Source: a virus. From it: a DNA stretch of 23,356 bases. Position 1 is the stretch's first letter, and each line of letters begins with the position of its first letter. Both the position numbers and the translations under genes were made by a program. Positions 1-7,467 of this stretch are shown one piece after another. The DNA lies in IMG/VR virus record IMGVR_UViG_3300006916_000404, positions 1-23,356 of that record. The stretch is one strand, 5' to 3'. Below the pieces are notes generated by a model. It did not search any database, had not been told where the DNA came from, and saw only the letters and a list, made by a program, of their open reading frames with translations.

Positions 1-924
1 ATGGTTGAACTTAGAGAATACATGAATGATGCAGGACACAAGATAGTTATTACTTTTGTTGATGGTGAACCTACTACAGATATACCTGTAGGTTATTACC
101 CTGTATCTACCATTGTAACACCTTCACCTTCTGTGGCTACTCCTAGTGACAGGGATGATAAACCTTCTATGCCAATGCCAGAGGGAATAAACTATAAACA
201 GCTTTCTGTACAAGAACTAACAGATATGGTATCAGGTCAGCAAGACTCTAAAATAACAAACATGGTATCAAAACTTGCTATGGCTTCAAACCCTGTTATG
301 GGTGTCCTTATGAAAGTAGCAATGGCAGATCAATCTAGAAAACTTAAATCAGAAGTACAAAGACGTTTAGATGATCCTGCTACTACTGATCTAGATAGAA
401 TGAAATTAAACAATCTAATGGAAATAGAAGGTGAGTCTACATTTATAGAAAGACTTTTTGGTAAAGAACCAGCTAAGATGATAGCAAAACCAAAAGACAA
501 TGAGGCTTTTGTTGCTGCTGCTATAGCAGATCCAGAAAAGTTTTTAGCTCCTGTAGAAGATGTTTATGAACCAGAGGTAACAACACCCGAAGTATCTGGT
601 CTTGATCCTGAAATAATGAAGCAAGTAGAACAGGCATCAAAAGAAGCTGCTGAAATAGCTTTTGGAGATAGGGTATCTACACCTCAACCTACTCCTGTAA
701 ATGAAATGTCTGATAGAGTTAAACAAGCAAGACAAAACACTCAAAAATTAATGAAAGATATGAGAGATAGGGGAGCTTCAAGAGAAGAAAGAACTGAGTC
801 ATTGAAAGCAGCAGCTAGAACAGAACAAGTTTTAAAAGATATGGACAGAGGTATTATAAGAGGTTTTGAAAAAGGCGGTTTAATGCAAAGTAAAAAGAAG
901 AAAGCTACTAAAAATAAAAAATAA
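1..924 (+). CDS. Uncharacterised virion-module protein (307 aa), upstream of scaffold
   Basis: I do not recognise an assigned function. The ORF begins with ATG at the first base of the window, so an upstream extension cannot be excluded, but the opening (MVELREYMNDAG, then ITFVDGEP and GYYPV) reads like a natural N-terminus. An ordered N-terminal part of about 45 residues is followed by a Pro/Ser/Asp-rich linker, a Met-rich helical part (about 75-150), an acidic Pro-rich stretch (about 175-205) and a charged helical C-terminus (about 230-290). It ends in GGLM followed by a Lys-rich tail. Its place just before the scaffold gene suggests a head-associated or internal virion protein, perhaps next to the portal gene in the unseen upstream DNA. 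The GLM tail motif recurs in two other proteins of the window. Arginine is mostly AGA, unlike in the capsid gene. Confidence 0.75.
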   Translation: MVELREYMNDAGHKIVITFVDGEPTTDIPVGYYPVSTIVTPSPSVATPSDRDDKPSMPMPEGINYKQLSVQELTDMVSGQQDSKITNMVSKLAMASNPVMGVLMKVAMADQSRKLKSEVQRRLDDPATTDLDRMKLNNLMEIEGESTFIERLFGKEPAKMIAKPKDNEAFVAAAIADPEKFLAPVEDVYEPEVTTPEVSGLDPEIMKQVEQASKEAAEIAFGDRVSTPQPTPVNEMSDRVKQARQNTQKLMKDMRDRGASREERTESLKAAARTEQVLKDMDRGIIRGFEKGGLMQSKKKKATKNKK

Positions 925-946
925 ATCCAAATAACTATAAGGCCAC

Positions 947-960
947 TCAGCTACGGCTGA
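947..960 (+). promoter_or_regulatory. Intergenic hairpin with UACG tetraloop
   Basis: TCAGC (947-951) pairs perfectly with GCTGA (956-960) around a TACG loop closed by C-G. In RNA this is the exceptionally stable cUACGg tetraloop class. It lies in the 58-base gap before the scaffold gene, ten bases upstream of its AAGGAG ribosome site (970-975). No T-run follows, so a terminator is unlikely. An mRNA-stabilising or processing element is an inference. Confidence 0.45.
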
Positions 961-982
961 CCCCAGCATAAGGAGAAAACAA

Positions 983-1951
983 ATGGCTACAAGTGAAACA
1001 GCAAAACCAAACCCTATGGTAAAACCTGAAATCCCAAAAGTAATGATGGGCAGAGGAGGATACCTAAGTAATGAAGAACGTATCAAGAAAGATGAAGAAG
1101 AGCTTCTAGCTCTGAAGAAAGAAGCACTAGGTATTACAGATGAAGAAAGTACTGAAGATAAACCCAGTAGCGAAGAGCCTGAAGCTGAACCAGTACAGGC
1201 AGAGGGTGATACCAAACAAGAAGAAAAACCAAAAGTTGAAGCACAAGAAGATGAATCCGAACTAAGTGCAGAAGAGAAAAACTTCAAGAAACGTTATGGT
1301 GATTTACGTAGGCACGCACAGAAAAAAGAAGAAGAGTTCAACGCAAAACTAGAAGCACTACAAGCGCAGCTAGATAAAGCAACAAAGAATGAACTCATAC
1401 TTCCTAAAACTGATGAAGAGTTAGAGGCTTGGTCTAAAGAGTATCCCGATGTAGCAAGCATCATTGAGACTATAGCTGATAAGAAATCTAAGTCTACAGC
1501 TAAAGATCTAGAAGATCGTATGGCTGAGTTTGAAGAATTACGTATTACAGCTAAACGTGAAAAGGCAGAAGCTGAATTAGCTAGTATGCATCCTGACTTT
1601 TCTCAGATACGTGAAGACGATGCATTTCACAAATGGGCAGAGCAACAACCTAAATGGGTACAAGATGCTTTGTACGAGAATACTGAAGATGCTAAGTCAG
1701 TAGCACGTGTAATTGATCTATATAAAGTAGATACAGGAATAGTAACTAAAAAGACTAACAGTTCTGACAAAGCAGCAGCTTCTTCAGTTAAGACAAAAGG
1801 AGCAGCTAAACCTGAAGCAGATGAAGCAAGTAAGTATATACGAGAGTCACAGGTAGCTGCAATGTCTATTAAAGAATACGAGAAGCGTCAGGAAGAAATA
1901 CTTGATGCTCAACGTAACGGAAGATTTATTTACGATATGTCAAGAAAATAG
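983..1951 (+). CDS. Capsid assembly scaffolding protein
   Basis: Probable scaffolding protein that directs assembly of the major capsid protein into a procapsid and then leaves the head. The call rests on position directly before the capsid gene and on composition: highly charged, Glu/Lys/Ala-rich, no cysteine, with a predicted coiled coil at about residues 95-135 (KNFKKRYGDLRRHAQKKEEE onward), further helices at about 140-235 including EYPDVASIIETIADKKS, a disordered Ser/Lys/Ala linker at about 255-280, and a basic helical C-terminus ending YDMSRK. This architecture matches podovirus scaffolds, whose C-terminal basic helix contacts the coat protein. The start at 983 is supported by AAGGAG at 970-975. 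No protease catalytic motif was seen, so it is not obviously a protease-scaffold fusion. Function is inferred from context. Confidence 0.75.
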   Translation: MATSETAKPNPMVKPEIPKVMMGRGGYLSNEERIKKDEEELLALKKEALGITDEESTEDKPSSEEPEAEPVQAEGDTKQEEKPKVEAQEDESELSAEEKNFKKRYGDLRRHAQKKEEEFNAKLEALQAQLDKATKNELILPKTDEELEAWSKEYPDVASIIETIADKKSKSTAKDLEDRMAEFEELRITAKREKAEAELASMHPDFSQIREDDAFHKWAEQQPKWVQDALYENTEDAKSVARVIDLYKVDTGIVTKKTNSSDKAAASSVKTKGAAKPEADEASKYIRESQVAAMSIKEYEKRQEEILDAQRNGRFIYDMSRK

Positions 1952-1980
1952 TTGACAAACTATATATTGTAGATAAAACT
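1952..1980 (+). promoter_or_regulatory. Candidate sigma70-like promoter upstream of capsid gene
   Basis: A perfect TTGACA (1952-1957) starts immediately after the scaffold stop codon. The matching -10 is weak: TAAAAC at 1974-1979 (16-base spacer) or AAAACT at 1975-1980 (17-base spacer). A direct repeat AAACTATA occurs at 1957-1964 and 1976-1983. Placement before a long leader and the capsid gene fits a promoter, but the poor -10 keeps this tentative. Confidence 0.3.
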
Positions 1981-2179
1981 ATAGCATATACACAACAGTT
2001 AATGTGTGTATGCTTAATCAAGCACTAGCCACACAACAAGACTTACCTCAGAGTATAGGCCCAGCGCAACGAGAAAGCGCATTCTCAAAGCATAGCTGAC
2101 TACCCTAATACAAAGAGCCTCTTCATGGTGGATATGTAGTGTACTAAACTCACGCCATATCTATAAGGAGATTTTAACT
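1981..2179 (+). promoter_or_regulatory. Structured 5' leader of the major capsid gene
   Basis: This is the rest of the largest gene-free stretch in the window (1952-2179). It holds no convincing ORF or tRNA. A two-part hairpin occupies 2003-2035: TGTGTG (2003-2008) pairs with CACACA (2030-2035), and inside it TGCTT (2011-2015) pairs with AAGCA (2020-2024) around AATC. A second hairpin pairs GAGAA (2071-2075) with TTCTC (2082-2086). Its loop carries GCGC (2077-2080), complementary to GCGC at 2064-2067, which would allow a pseudoknot. A strong AAGGAG ribosome site lies at 2165-2170, nine bases from the ATG. A role in mRNA stability or translation control of the capsid gene is inferred. Confidence 0.45.
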
Positions 2180-3247
2180 ATGGCTATTACATCAGCAAGT
2201 GGAGGCTTTGACGGCAACTTCAGCCCAATTATGTACTCCAAACAAGCACAGATTGCTTTAAGAAAAGCCTCTGTGATTAGCGCAATCACTAATAACTCAT
2301 ACTTTGGTGACATTGCAAATCAGGGTGACGTTGTACGCATCCAAAAAGAGCCAGACGTAACTGTTAATGCGCTAGAGCGTCACACAGCTATTTCTGTAGA
2401 GAAGTTAGATGACAGTGACTTCCAGCTAACCATTGACAAAGCTAACTATTTTGCTTTCAAAATGGATGACATTGAAGAGCAGTTCTCACACGTTGACTTC
2501 GTAAGCCTAGCTGCAGACAGAGCAGCATATAAAATGGCAGACGCTATTGACGTAGACGTACTATCTTACATGTCAGGCTACACCACAGCAGGTGCATTAA
2601 TCACAACTGTATCAGGAACTGCACAGCACCCAACAGCAGGTGAAATCAACGGTGAATTTTTAATTGCTAACCAGTTGGATGCTACTGATATGGGTCAACT
2701 AGGTTCTGCTGACTCTGCATCAACAGCATACGCTACTGGTGACTCTATTCCACTAGCAGTACGTTTGCCAGGAGCAACTTCACTATCTTCAGACACTGTA
2801 TCACCATTGACAGTCGTAGCTCGTATGGCACGTCAAATGGACACAGCGAATGTTGACTCACGTGGACGTTGGTTGGTAGTAGATCCAGTATTCATGGAAA
2901 TGCTAAAAGATGAAGACTCACGTCTTCTCAACGCAGACTTCGGTGGAGCAGGTCTACAGAACGGTCTTGTAATGAACAACTTACATGGCTTCGCAGTACA
3001 CGTATCTAACAACCTACCTGCTAAAGGTACAGGTCCAGGTACATCAGGCTCACTAGCACAAGACGCTAACTACGGTGTGATCTTAGCTGGTCAGCAAGAA
3101 GCTGTAGCTACTGCAGAGCAGATCAACAAAGTTGAGAACTACAGAGATCCTGACTCATTTGCAGACATTGTACGTGGTATGCACCTTTACGGACGTAAAA
3201 TCTTACGCCCACAAGCATTGGTGTCAGCTATCTACAACGCTGCTTAA
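2180..3247 (+). CDS. Major capsid protein
   Basis: Main shell protein of the head, expected to have the HK97 fold used by tailed phages. The 355-residue length, position right after the scaffold, own leader and ribosome site (AAGGAG at 2165-2170), and a following terminator-like hairpin all fit. The N-terminal arm and E-loop region (about 1-90) contains VVRIQKEPDVTV. The C-terminal part has the pattern VENYRDPDSFADIVRGMHLYGRKILRP, quoted here in parts: a VENYRD turn, FADIVRG helix, YGRKILRP strand. This resembles the end of T7-like podovirus coat proteins, where a helix is followed by a strand ending near an RP dipeptide. Codon use differs from most neighbours: AAC, GAC, TTC and CGT are frequent, as expected for a highly expressed gene. 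Exact family is not proven without a profile search. Confidence 0.82.
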   Translation: MAITSASGGFDGNFSPIMYSKQAQIALRKASVISAITNNSYFGDIANQGDVVRIQKEPDVTVNALERHTAISVEKLDDSDFQLTIDKANYFAFKMDDIEEQFSHVDFVSLAADRAAYKMADAIDVDVLSYMSGYTTAGALITTVSGTAQHPTAGEINGEFLIANQLDATDMGQLGSADSASTAYATGDSIPLAVRLPGATSLSSDTVSPLTVVARMARQMDTANVDSRGRWLVVDPVFMEMLKDEDSRLLNADFGGAGLQNGLVMNNLHGFAVHVSNNLPAKGTGPGTSGSLAQDANYGVILAGQQEAVATAEQINKVENYRDPDSFADIVRGMHLYGRKILRPQALVSAIYNAA

Positions 3248-3260
3248 TCAAGTTAAACTT

Positions 3261-3290
3261 AGAGGCTGGCTATATGCTGGCCTCTTTGTG
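3261..3290 (+). terminator. Terminator-like hairpin after major capsid gene
   Basis: AGAGGCTGGC (3261-3270) pairs along its whole length with GCTGGCCTCT (3276-3285), with two G-T wobbles, around a TATAT loop. TTTGTG follows, a short and imperfect T-run. It lies 13 bases after the capsid stop and before the next ribosome site (GAGGA at 3305-3309). It probably terminates part of transcription or protects the 3' end of the capsid message. Confidence 0.65.
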
Positions 3291-3318
3291 CATTTAAACA
3301 CATAGAGGACATTCTCAA

Positions 3319-3774
3319 ATGGCAATTACAACGGCAATGTGCAACAGCTTCAAGCAAGAGCTACTTGGGGGTGTTCACGACTTAGACACAGACACATTAA
3401 AAATAGCTCTAATTAAAGCAACACCTACAGGTACATATGGTGCTGCAACTACAAACTACTCTGACGTGACAGGTAACAGTGATGAAGCTACTGGTACAAA
3501 CTACAGTGCAGGTGGGCAAAACTTAGGTGGGCCTACTGATGGTAGTTCTAGCATTATTAATCTATCTGGAAGCACTGCTTTTATTGACTTTGCAGATGAA
3601 GTATTTTCTACTTTAACCATATCTGCAGATGGTGCTATTATATATAACGCATCACAGGCAAATAAAGCTATTGCAGTTTTTGATTTTGGCAGTACAGTTA
3701 CAGCAACTAATGGTGATTTCACTGTAGTATTCCCAACGCAGGACGCATCTAACGCAGTTATCCGCATAACATAA
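3319..3774 (+). CDS. Small beta-rich virion protein (151 aa)
   Basis: I recognise this as a type of small phage protein commonly found in structural modules, but not with a secure function. The N-terminal segment (CNSFKQELLGGVHDLDTDTL, then KIALIKA) matches a recurring pattern in which a short helix is followed by a strand of the form LKIAL. The remainder is Gly/Ser/Thr-rich with strands such as TAFIDFAD, LTISADGAIIYN and KAIAVFDFGS, the last resembling the W-D-x-G-S segment seen in such families. It ends in a hydrophobic strand (FTVVFP, AVIRIT). Position between the capsid and the tail fibre suits a head decoration, collar or fibre-base protein; this is inference. Ribosome site GAGGA lies at 3305-3309. 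The gene is followed after 13 bases by the fibre gene. Confidence 0.7.
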   Translation: MAITTAMCNSFKQELLGGVHDLDTDTLKIALIKATPTGTYGAATTNYSDVTGNSDEATGTNYSAGGQNLGGPTDGSSSIINLSGSTAFIDFADEVFSTLTISADGAIIYNASQANKAIAVFDFGSTVTATNGDFTVVFPTQDASNAVIRIT

Positions 3775-3787
3775 TAAGGCTCTATAA

Positions 3788-6700
3788 ATGGCTTTTGTAC
3801 TAAAAGATCGTGTAAAAGAAGAAACTACAACTACAGGCACAGGTGCTATCAGTTTAGGTGGCACTTCTGCTACGTTTGATCAGTTTCAATCTTACATGTC
3901 AAATGGAGATACTACTTATTATACTATCTCTCATACTGTAGCAGGAACAGATGAATGGGAAGTGGGTGTAGGAACTTGGAACACAGGTAACACCTTAACT
4001 CGTACAACTGTTCTAGCTGGATCTAATGGTACATCAGCCGTTAACTTTAGTGCAGGAACTAAAGATGTCTTTATGACATATCCTGCAGATAAAGCTGTAT
4101 TCAAAGATGCTAGTGGTAACTTAGCAGATGTTTCTCTTTCTAACTTTGATACAGATGATTTATCTGAAGGTTCTACTAATCAATACTATACAGATGCCAG
4201 AGTAAACTCTCATCTATCTGGCGGTACAGGTGTTACATACTCAGATGGTGCTATTTCTATAGGACAAGCTGTAGGTACATCTGACAATGTCACCTTCAAC
4301 AATATAACATCTGGAGGAATAGTAACACTTAATGCTGATCCTAGTGCTGCTTTACAGGCGGCTACTAAACAGTACGTAGACACTATTGCATCTGCAGGTC
4401 TACACTATCATACTCCAGTACGTGCTGAACATCCTAGTAACCTAAATGCTACTTACAACAATGGTTCATCAGGTGTAGGGGCTACGCTTACTAATGCAGG
4501 AACAAACGCAGCATTAGTTATAGACAGCGTAAACATGGTATTAAATGATCGTGTTCTTGTCGCTAACCAAACAGACCAAACACAAAATGGTGTATATACT
4601 GTAACGACAGTAGGTGATGGCTCTACTGCGTGGGTACTAACTCGTTCTACAGACACAGATACTTCAGCACCGTCTGATCCTGATGCCTTTGGTAAGGGTG
4701 ATGCTTTCTTCATCAAAGAAGGTTCTACTAATGCAGGTCACTTAGATGTTTTAAGTACAGCAGGTACAATCGTATTTGGTACTACTAATATTGTTTTTGC
4801 AGAGGTTGCAGAAACTACTGTGTATCAGGCAGGTGACAGTTTAACACTTACTGGTACAACATTTGATACAGTACAAGATATTCGTACTACAGCCTCCCCA
4901 ACATTTGCAGGTGTTACCGCACCACTTACAGGTAACGTCACAGGTAACCTAACTGGCAATGTCACAGGTAATGTCACAGGTGACCTGACAGGTGATGTAA
5001 CAGGTAACGCAGACACAGCAACAGCTTTAGCTACAGCAAGAGATATACAACTATCAGGAGATGTAACAGGTACAGTTTCCTTTGATGGTTCAGGTAATGT
5101 CAATATGACAACTGCTGTAGTAGATGATTCCCATGCTCACATAATCTCTAATGTGGATGGGCTACAGACTGCACTTGACGGCAAGGTTGCTACGTCTTTT
5201 ACTGTTACATCAGGTAATGGTTTAACCGGGGGAGGTGATCTGACTGCTAATCGCACCCTTGCTGTCGGTGCAGGTACAGGTGTTACAGTAAATGCTGATG
5301 ACGTTGCTATTGGACAAGATGTCGCAACTACAGCAAGTGTTACGTTTGGTGGTTTGAGTGTTACATCAACAGCTAACCCAACAATAAGCATTGAAGATAC
5401 TGATAACGGTTTTGCCGCTTCTACCATAAAAGTAGAAAATGGTGGTCGTGATTTAGACATTACAGTTCCGCAAGATACTATTTTTACCCAAGGTTCTACT
5501 GAAGCCATGCGTATTTTGAGTGATGGCAATGTGGGGATTGGGGTAAGTTCTGTATCTGGCGTTAAATTGGATGTCTTGGCGACAGCTTCAGATAACTTAG
5601 TTGCTAGATTTGAAAACAATCACGCCACTGGTTCTTATGGTATTTCTGTAAAAGCTGGGGACGACAGCGGAAACTACGCTGCTGACTTTGCAAACAAGTC
5701 TGGCACATCTCTTATGCGCATCCTTGGGGATGGTAATATTGGGATTAACAACACAAGCGCAAATACAAAGTTAGACATTATCGGTTCGTCAACTAATGGT
5801 TCGGGTGTTGTTGATACTTTGAGGATTAGAAACACTGGCACAACTCTTAATGATGGGCCAAGACTTCAGTTCACATCGGGAACGTCTACATCTGGTGCAG
5901 CCATTGGCTCACAGGGTAAGGCACTTAATAGTGCAGAGTTATTGTTTTATGCTGGCGGGAACTCAGAACGTCTACGTATAGGATCGGCAGGACAGATTGG
6001 CTTGGGTGGTGCTAACTATGGTACATCTGGTCAGGTATTAACTTCTAATGGTTCTGGCTCGGCACCAACATGGCAGAATGCAGGTGGTGGATCTAACGCT
6101 GACACACTCGATGGATTAGACAGCACAGCGTTTTTAAGAAATAACGTAAGCTCAACAATGACAAGTGGTCAGCATAGTTATCAAAGCGCAGACGCTATTG
6201 AAAGTACAAGCGGTGATCAAGCAACCTTAGAAGTTTACCAAGATACCGCAGGGGCAGATGCTTTTATGCAATTTCATGTTGCAGGTGATTATGCTTTTTA
6301 TTTTGGTCTTGATGGGTCAACAAATAATCTTGCTATTGGTGGATGGTCACTAGGGGGAAATAAATATAAGGTTTGGAACCAATCAAATGACGGTTCGGGT
6401 TCTGGTTTAGATGCTGATTTACTAGACGGTGTTCATGGCAGTTCGTTTCTCAGAAGTGATGCTGATGACACTGTTAACGCAGGAGTGACTTATAGTTGGT
6501 CTGCTACAGACACAGAAGGTTTGCGTTTTACTAACAGTTCATACAACGCTTCTTTGTATATTGGTGGTTGGACTACTGCTAACAGTAATAACATTTCAAG
6601 AATAAGGAACTCTTCTGGCAACCTCCACATGGATAGTGCCGCCAATGGTAACATGTATCTTAACTGGTACACTTCTGGCACTGTCTACATGGGTTCTGCT

Positions 6701-7465
6701 TTAAATTTAAACAATAATAGTATAAGTGGTGTCGGTGACCTTACTACCAATAACGTCTACATGGGTAACGCCCTTTTACACACTGGCGATACTGATACTT
6801 ATATACAGTTTGCTACAAATGAAATTCGTATGCGTACAGCAAACTCCCAAGAGGTTACAATCAATACAACAGGCGTCCGACTAGGCGACACTGGCAACGG
6901 CTACTTTCAACCAGTCTCAGGTAACTACGGCTCTATTCAGATTGACGGTGGGGCGCATGGCAATTGGGAAGGTTATAACATTGGTGGTCGTATGGTGTTT
7001 ATGCACGACAACGGCAACAACGTGGGTATATTTAACGATGTTGATAACGAGTGGATGTTTTATGCCTCTCGTAACTCTTACGCCTATATGTACCATAATG
7101 GAGTATGGAAAGCACGATCACAAAGTTATGGACTTGAAGTAAGCGGCAATGTTAGATCGCAAAGCACAGCAAAAGTTTGGACTAACTTTAATTCTATTGG
7201 AACGCTAAGTGTTCGTGACAGTTTAAATCAATCAAGCGTTTCCGACTTGGGTACTGGTTATTTTCGCAGTAACTTCTCTTCTAATACAGCAAATAGTTCT
7301 TATTCTGCTAGCGGTGCGGCAGGGGGTGCATTACCTAACTATGGTGGTCGTGTTATACTTCCTCAATCTTACGCCACCAGTTCTTTTACGTTCTATACGG
7401 AATGGCAACCTGCAAATTCGTATTATGATAGTAACCATATCAATATAGTAATTATTGGTGATTAG
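3788..7465 (+). CDS. Large tail fibre protein (1225 aa)
   Basis: Elongated trimeric fibre likely to bind the host surface. Parts in order: an N-terminal module of about 105 residues (KDRVKEETTTTGTG, WEVGVGTW, LTRTTVLAGSNGT, DVFMTYPA) of a kind that recurs at the start of many marine phage fibres and probably anchors to the tail; a fibre motif DLSEGSTNQYYTDARV at about 130; AATKQYVDT near 190; a beta-rich domain from about residue 205 (LHYHTPVRAEHP) to about 330; TGN/TGD tetrapeptide repeats at about 381-407; then a shaft with GLTGGGDLTANRTL, GNVGIGV and two ADTLDGLDSTAFLR / ADLLDGVHGSSFLR motifs. The distal part (about 870-1225) is rich in Asn, Tyr, Trp and Gly and is the best candidate for receptor binding. 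No S74 chaperone domain is present at the end. Two chaperone-like genes follow directly, as is usual for fibre genes. Confidence 0.85.
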   Translation: MAFVLKDRVKEETTTTGTGAISLGGTSATFDQFQSYMSNGDTTYYTISHTVAGTDEWEVGVGTWNTGNTLTRTTVLAGSNGTSAVNFSAGTKDVFMTYPADKAVFKDASGNLADVSLSNFDTDDLSEGSTNQYYTDARVNSHLSGGTGVTYSDGAISIGQAVGTSDNVTFNNITSGGIVTLNADPSAALQAATKQYVDTIASAGLHYHTPVRAEHPSNLNATYNNGSSGVGATLTNAGTNAALVIDSVNMVLNDRVLVANQTDQTQNGVYTVTTVGDGSTAWVLTRSTDTDTSAPSDPDAFGKGDAFFIKEGSTNAGHLDVLSTAGTIVFGTTNIVFAEVAETTVYQAGDSLTLTGTTFDTVQDIRTTASPTFAGVTAPLTGNVTGNLTGNVTGNVTGDLTGDVTGNADTATALATARDIQLSGDVTGTVSFDGSGNVNMTTAVVDDSHAHIISNVDGLQTALDGKVATSFTVTSGNGLTGGGDLTANRTLAVGAGTGVTVNADDVAIGQDVATTASVTFGGLSVTSTANPTISIEDTDNGFAASTIKVENGGRDLDITVPQDTIFTQGSTEAMRILSDGNVGIGVSSVSGVKLDVLATASDNLVARFENNHATGSYGISVKAGDDSGNYAADFANKSGTSLMRILGDGNIGINNTSANTKLDIIGSSTNGSGVVDTLRIRNTGTTLNDGPRLQFTSGTSTSGAAIGSQGKALNSAELLFYAGGNSERLRIGSAGQIGLGGANYGTSGQVLTSNGSGSAPTWQNAGGGSNADTLDGLDSTAFLRNNVSSTMTSGQHSYQSADAIESTSGDQATLEVYQDTAGADAFMQFHVAGDYAFYFGLDGSTNNLAIGGWSLGGNKYKVWNQSNDGSGSGLDADLLDGVHGSSFLRSDADDTVNAGVTYSWSATDTEGLRFTNSSYNASLYIGGWTTANSNNISRIRNSSGNLHMDSAANGNMYLNWYTSGTVYMGSALNLNNNSISGVGDLTTNNVYMGNALLHTGDTDTYIQFATNEIRMRTANSQEVTINTTGVRLGDTGNGYFQPVSGNYGSIQIDGGAHGNWEGYNIGGRMVFMHDNGNNVGIFNDVDNEWMFYASRNSYAYMYHNGVWKARSQSYGLEVSGNVRSQSTAKVWTNFNSIGTLSVRDSLNQSSVSDLGTGYFRSNFSSNTANSSYSASGAAGGALPNYGGRVILPQSYATSSFTFYTEWQPANSYYDSNHINIVIIGD
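4928..5008 (+). repeat. 12-base repeats encoding (N/D)(V/L)TG in tail fibre
   Basis: Nearly seven copies of a 12-base unit of the form GTCACAGGTAAC run without gaps. They encode TGN-V, TGN-L, TGN-V, TGN-V, TGD-L, TGD-V and TGN-A tetrapeptides inside the fibre shaft. The frame is kept and third positions vary, so this is an old protein repeat that is still slippage-prone. The following sequence (GNADTATALATARD) recurs in the second fibre gene. Confidence 0.8.
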
Positions 7466-7467
7466 AC

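Noticed and set aside
880-1287. Antisense ORF of 135 residues, Ser/Phe-rich
   Set aside because: It lies opposite the scaffold gene and its Ser/Leu-rich composition is the mirror of Glu/Lys-rich codons; no ribosome site.
1952-2179. tRNA or small ORF in the capsid leader
   Set aside because: No cloverleaf or T-arm sequence and no ORF with a ribosome site; only simple hairpins.
4928-5008. Short direct repeats considered as CRISPR
   Set aside because: Contiguous 12-base units without spacers that stay in the reading frame of the fibre.
4453-5619. Three antisense ORFs opposite the large fibre gene
   Set aside because: Composed of mirrored Thr/Gly/Val codons (Pro/Ser/Val-rich products), no start signals; shadows of the fibre repeats.
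6942-7142. 66-residue + strand ORF within the fibre
   Set aside because: Out of frame inside a well-supported gene, no ribosome site and no recognisable protein.
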